Positions 32,245 through 32,548 of a DNA stretch of 32,548 bases are shown here, in pieces. Positions within the stretch are counted from its first letter, which is position 1. Every line of letters begins with the position of its first letter. The position numbers and the translations under genes are program-made. The stretch comes from Sporotomaculum syntrophicum (lineage in GTDB: Bacteria > Bacillota > Desulfotomaculia > Desulfotomaculales > Desulfallaceae), in NCBI RefSeq assembly GCF_009932395.1, contig NZ_LSRS01000011.1:18346-50893 (forward strand), given 5' to 3'. The notes below the pieces were generated by a model. It was not told the DNA's origin. It searched no databases and saw only the letters and a list, made by a program, of their open reading frames with translations.

Positions 32245-32269
32245 AGCCAGCATTCACGAGGATGCTGGC
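32245..32269 (-). terminator. Terminator of the right-edge gene remnant
   Basis: GCCAGCAT / ATGCTGGC with an 8-nt loop. Read on the minus strand it is followed by TATTTATTTTT. It stops transcription coming from the right edge. Confidence 0.65.
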
Positions 32270-32313
32270 ACTAGTTGCTAATACTATAATTCGTCAAATG
32301 ATTCTATTTTCCT

Positions 32314-32548
32314 TCAATAAAATAAATCCACCTTTAGAATTGGTTTTTTCAAATTTAATCCGGCATAAACTTTGCAAGGAGAGAAATCAGCTGTAGCTAG
32401 GAATTCTTCTTGCTTATACTCAAGTTTGACAGCACTATCCAAAGGAATTCAGTAATATCAACGGTTTCCGGGCACACCAAATAGACGTACCACTACAATA
32501 TTCCTTTATATGGTAGATTTGTATCCTAGTATCCTTTTTGGCGGTCTG
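32314..32548 (-). pseudogene. 3' end of a broken gene entering from the right edge
   Basis: On the minus strand, one frame (32446-32548) reads TAKKDTRIQIYHIKEYCSGT and on to a stop. A second (32314-32448) reads LDSAVKLEYKQEEFLATADF, then SPCKVYAGLNLKKPILKVDL, and ends at 32314 with the terminator 45 nt beyond. The two frames nearly abut, as expected for one gene with a frameshift near 32447. The family is not recognised, and the 5' part is outside the window. Confidence 0.4.

Overview
The window looks like a chromosomal stretch from an anaerobic, probably spore-forming Firmicute of the Desulfotomaculum/Peptococcaceae type. This is inferred from strong AGGAGG-type ribosome sites, frequent TTG and GTG starts, a two-gene 2-oxoacid:ferredoxin oxidoreductase, a short RIC-like di-iron protein, a multi-PAS histidine kinase and a YkvI-type transporter. 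No tRNA, rRNA or CRISPR array was seen.

Layout. 1-340 is noncoding. 341-1344 is an acyltransferase-3 membrane protein whose N-terminus needs a -1 frame correction. 1503-4080 is an AT-rich three-gene metal cassette: a RIC-like protein, a P1B ATPase with a CPG motif and no N-terminal metal-binding domain, and a free-standing HMA protein. It is bounded by clear terminators. A 115-bp palindromic element (4237-4351) precedes a four-PAS histidine kinase (4565-6868). Next come, on the minus strand, a membrane protein and an XRE regulator (7017-8126), relics of a Doc-type toxin locus (8142-8510) and a YkvI transporter. KorA/KorB (10611-13120) follow on the plus strand. 13138-14270 holds a Schlafen/AlbA_2 relic, a cytochrome b and the 3' end of its truncated upstream partner. 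14282-16203 is an ABC transporter operon led by a YtrA-like GntR regulator, with a well-formed promoter and a 12+12 bp palindromic operator. 16431-16814 is a graveyard: an FtsX-type permease tail, the start of the next gene, and a purH 3' end between two copies of a hairpin repeat. That repeat (core GGGACGGTTC) occurs five times in the window, always in the same orientation and often at gene break points.

17402-31104 is a defense island. It has a Mig-like T:G mismatch glycosylase, a C5-cytosine methyltransferase, a divergent AspBHI/Mrr-type restriction endonuclease, and a five-gene minus-strand operon: two uncharacterised genes (335 and 535 aa), a NERD-nuclease/SF1-helicase fusion, a DrmA-like helicase and a DrmB-like DUF1998 protein. 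Together with the methyltransferase this resembles class 2 DISARM. However, no DrmC phospholipase-D protein is visible, the DrmE position is taken by two overlapping genes, and a NERD-helicase is inserted. The operon has a good promoter (TTGGCA-18-TATAAT) surrounded by several short palindromes. The methyltransferase could serve both DISARM and the restriction enzyme, while the glycosylase would repair deaminated 5-methylcytosine.

The right end (31348-32548) carries a small HTH-like protein, a decayed transposase N-terminus and a broken minus-strand gene that runs off the edge.
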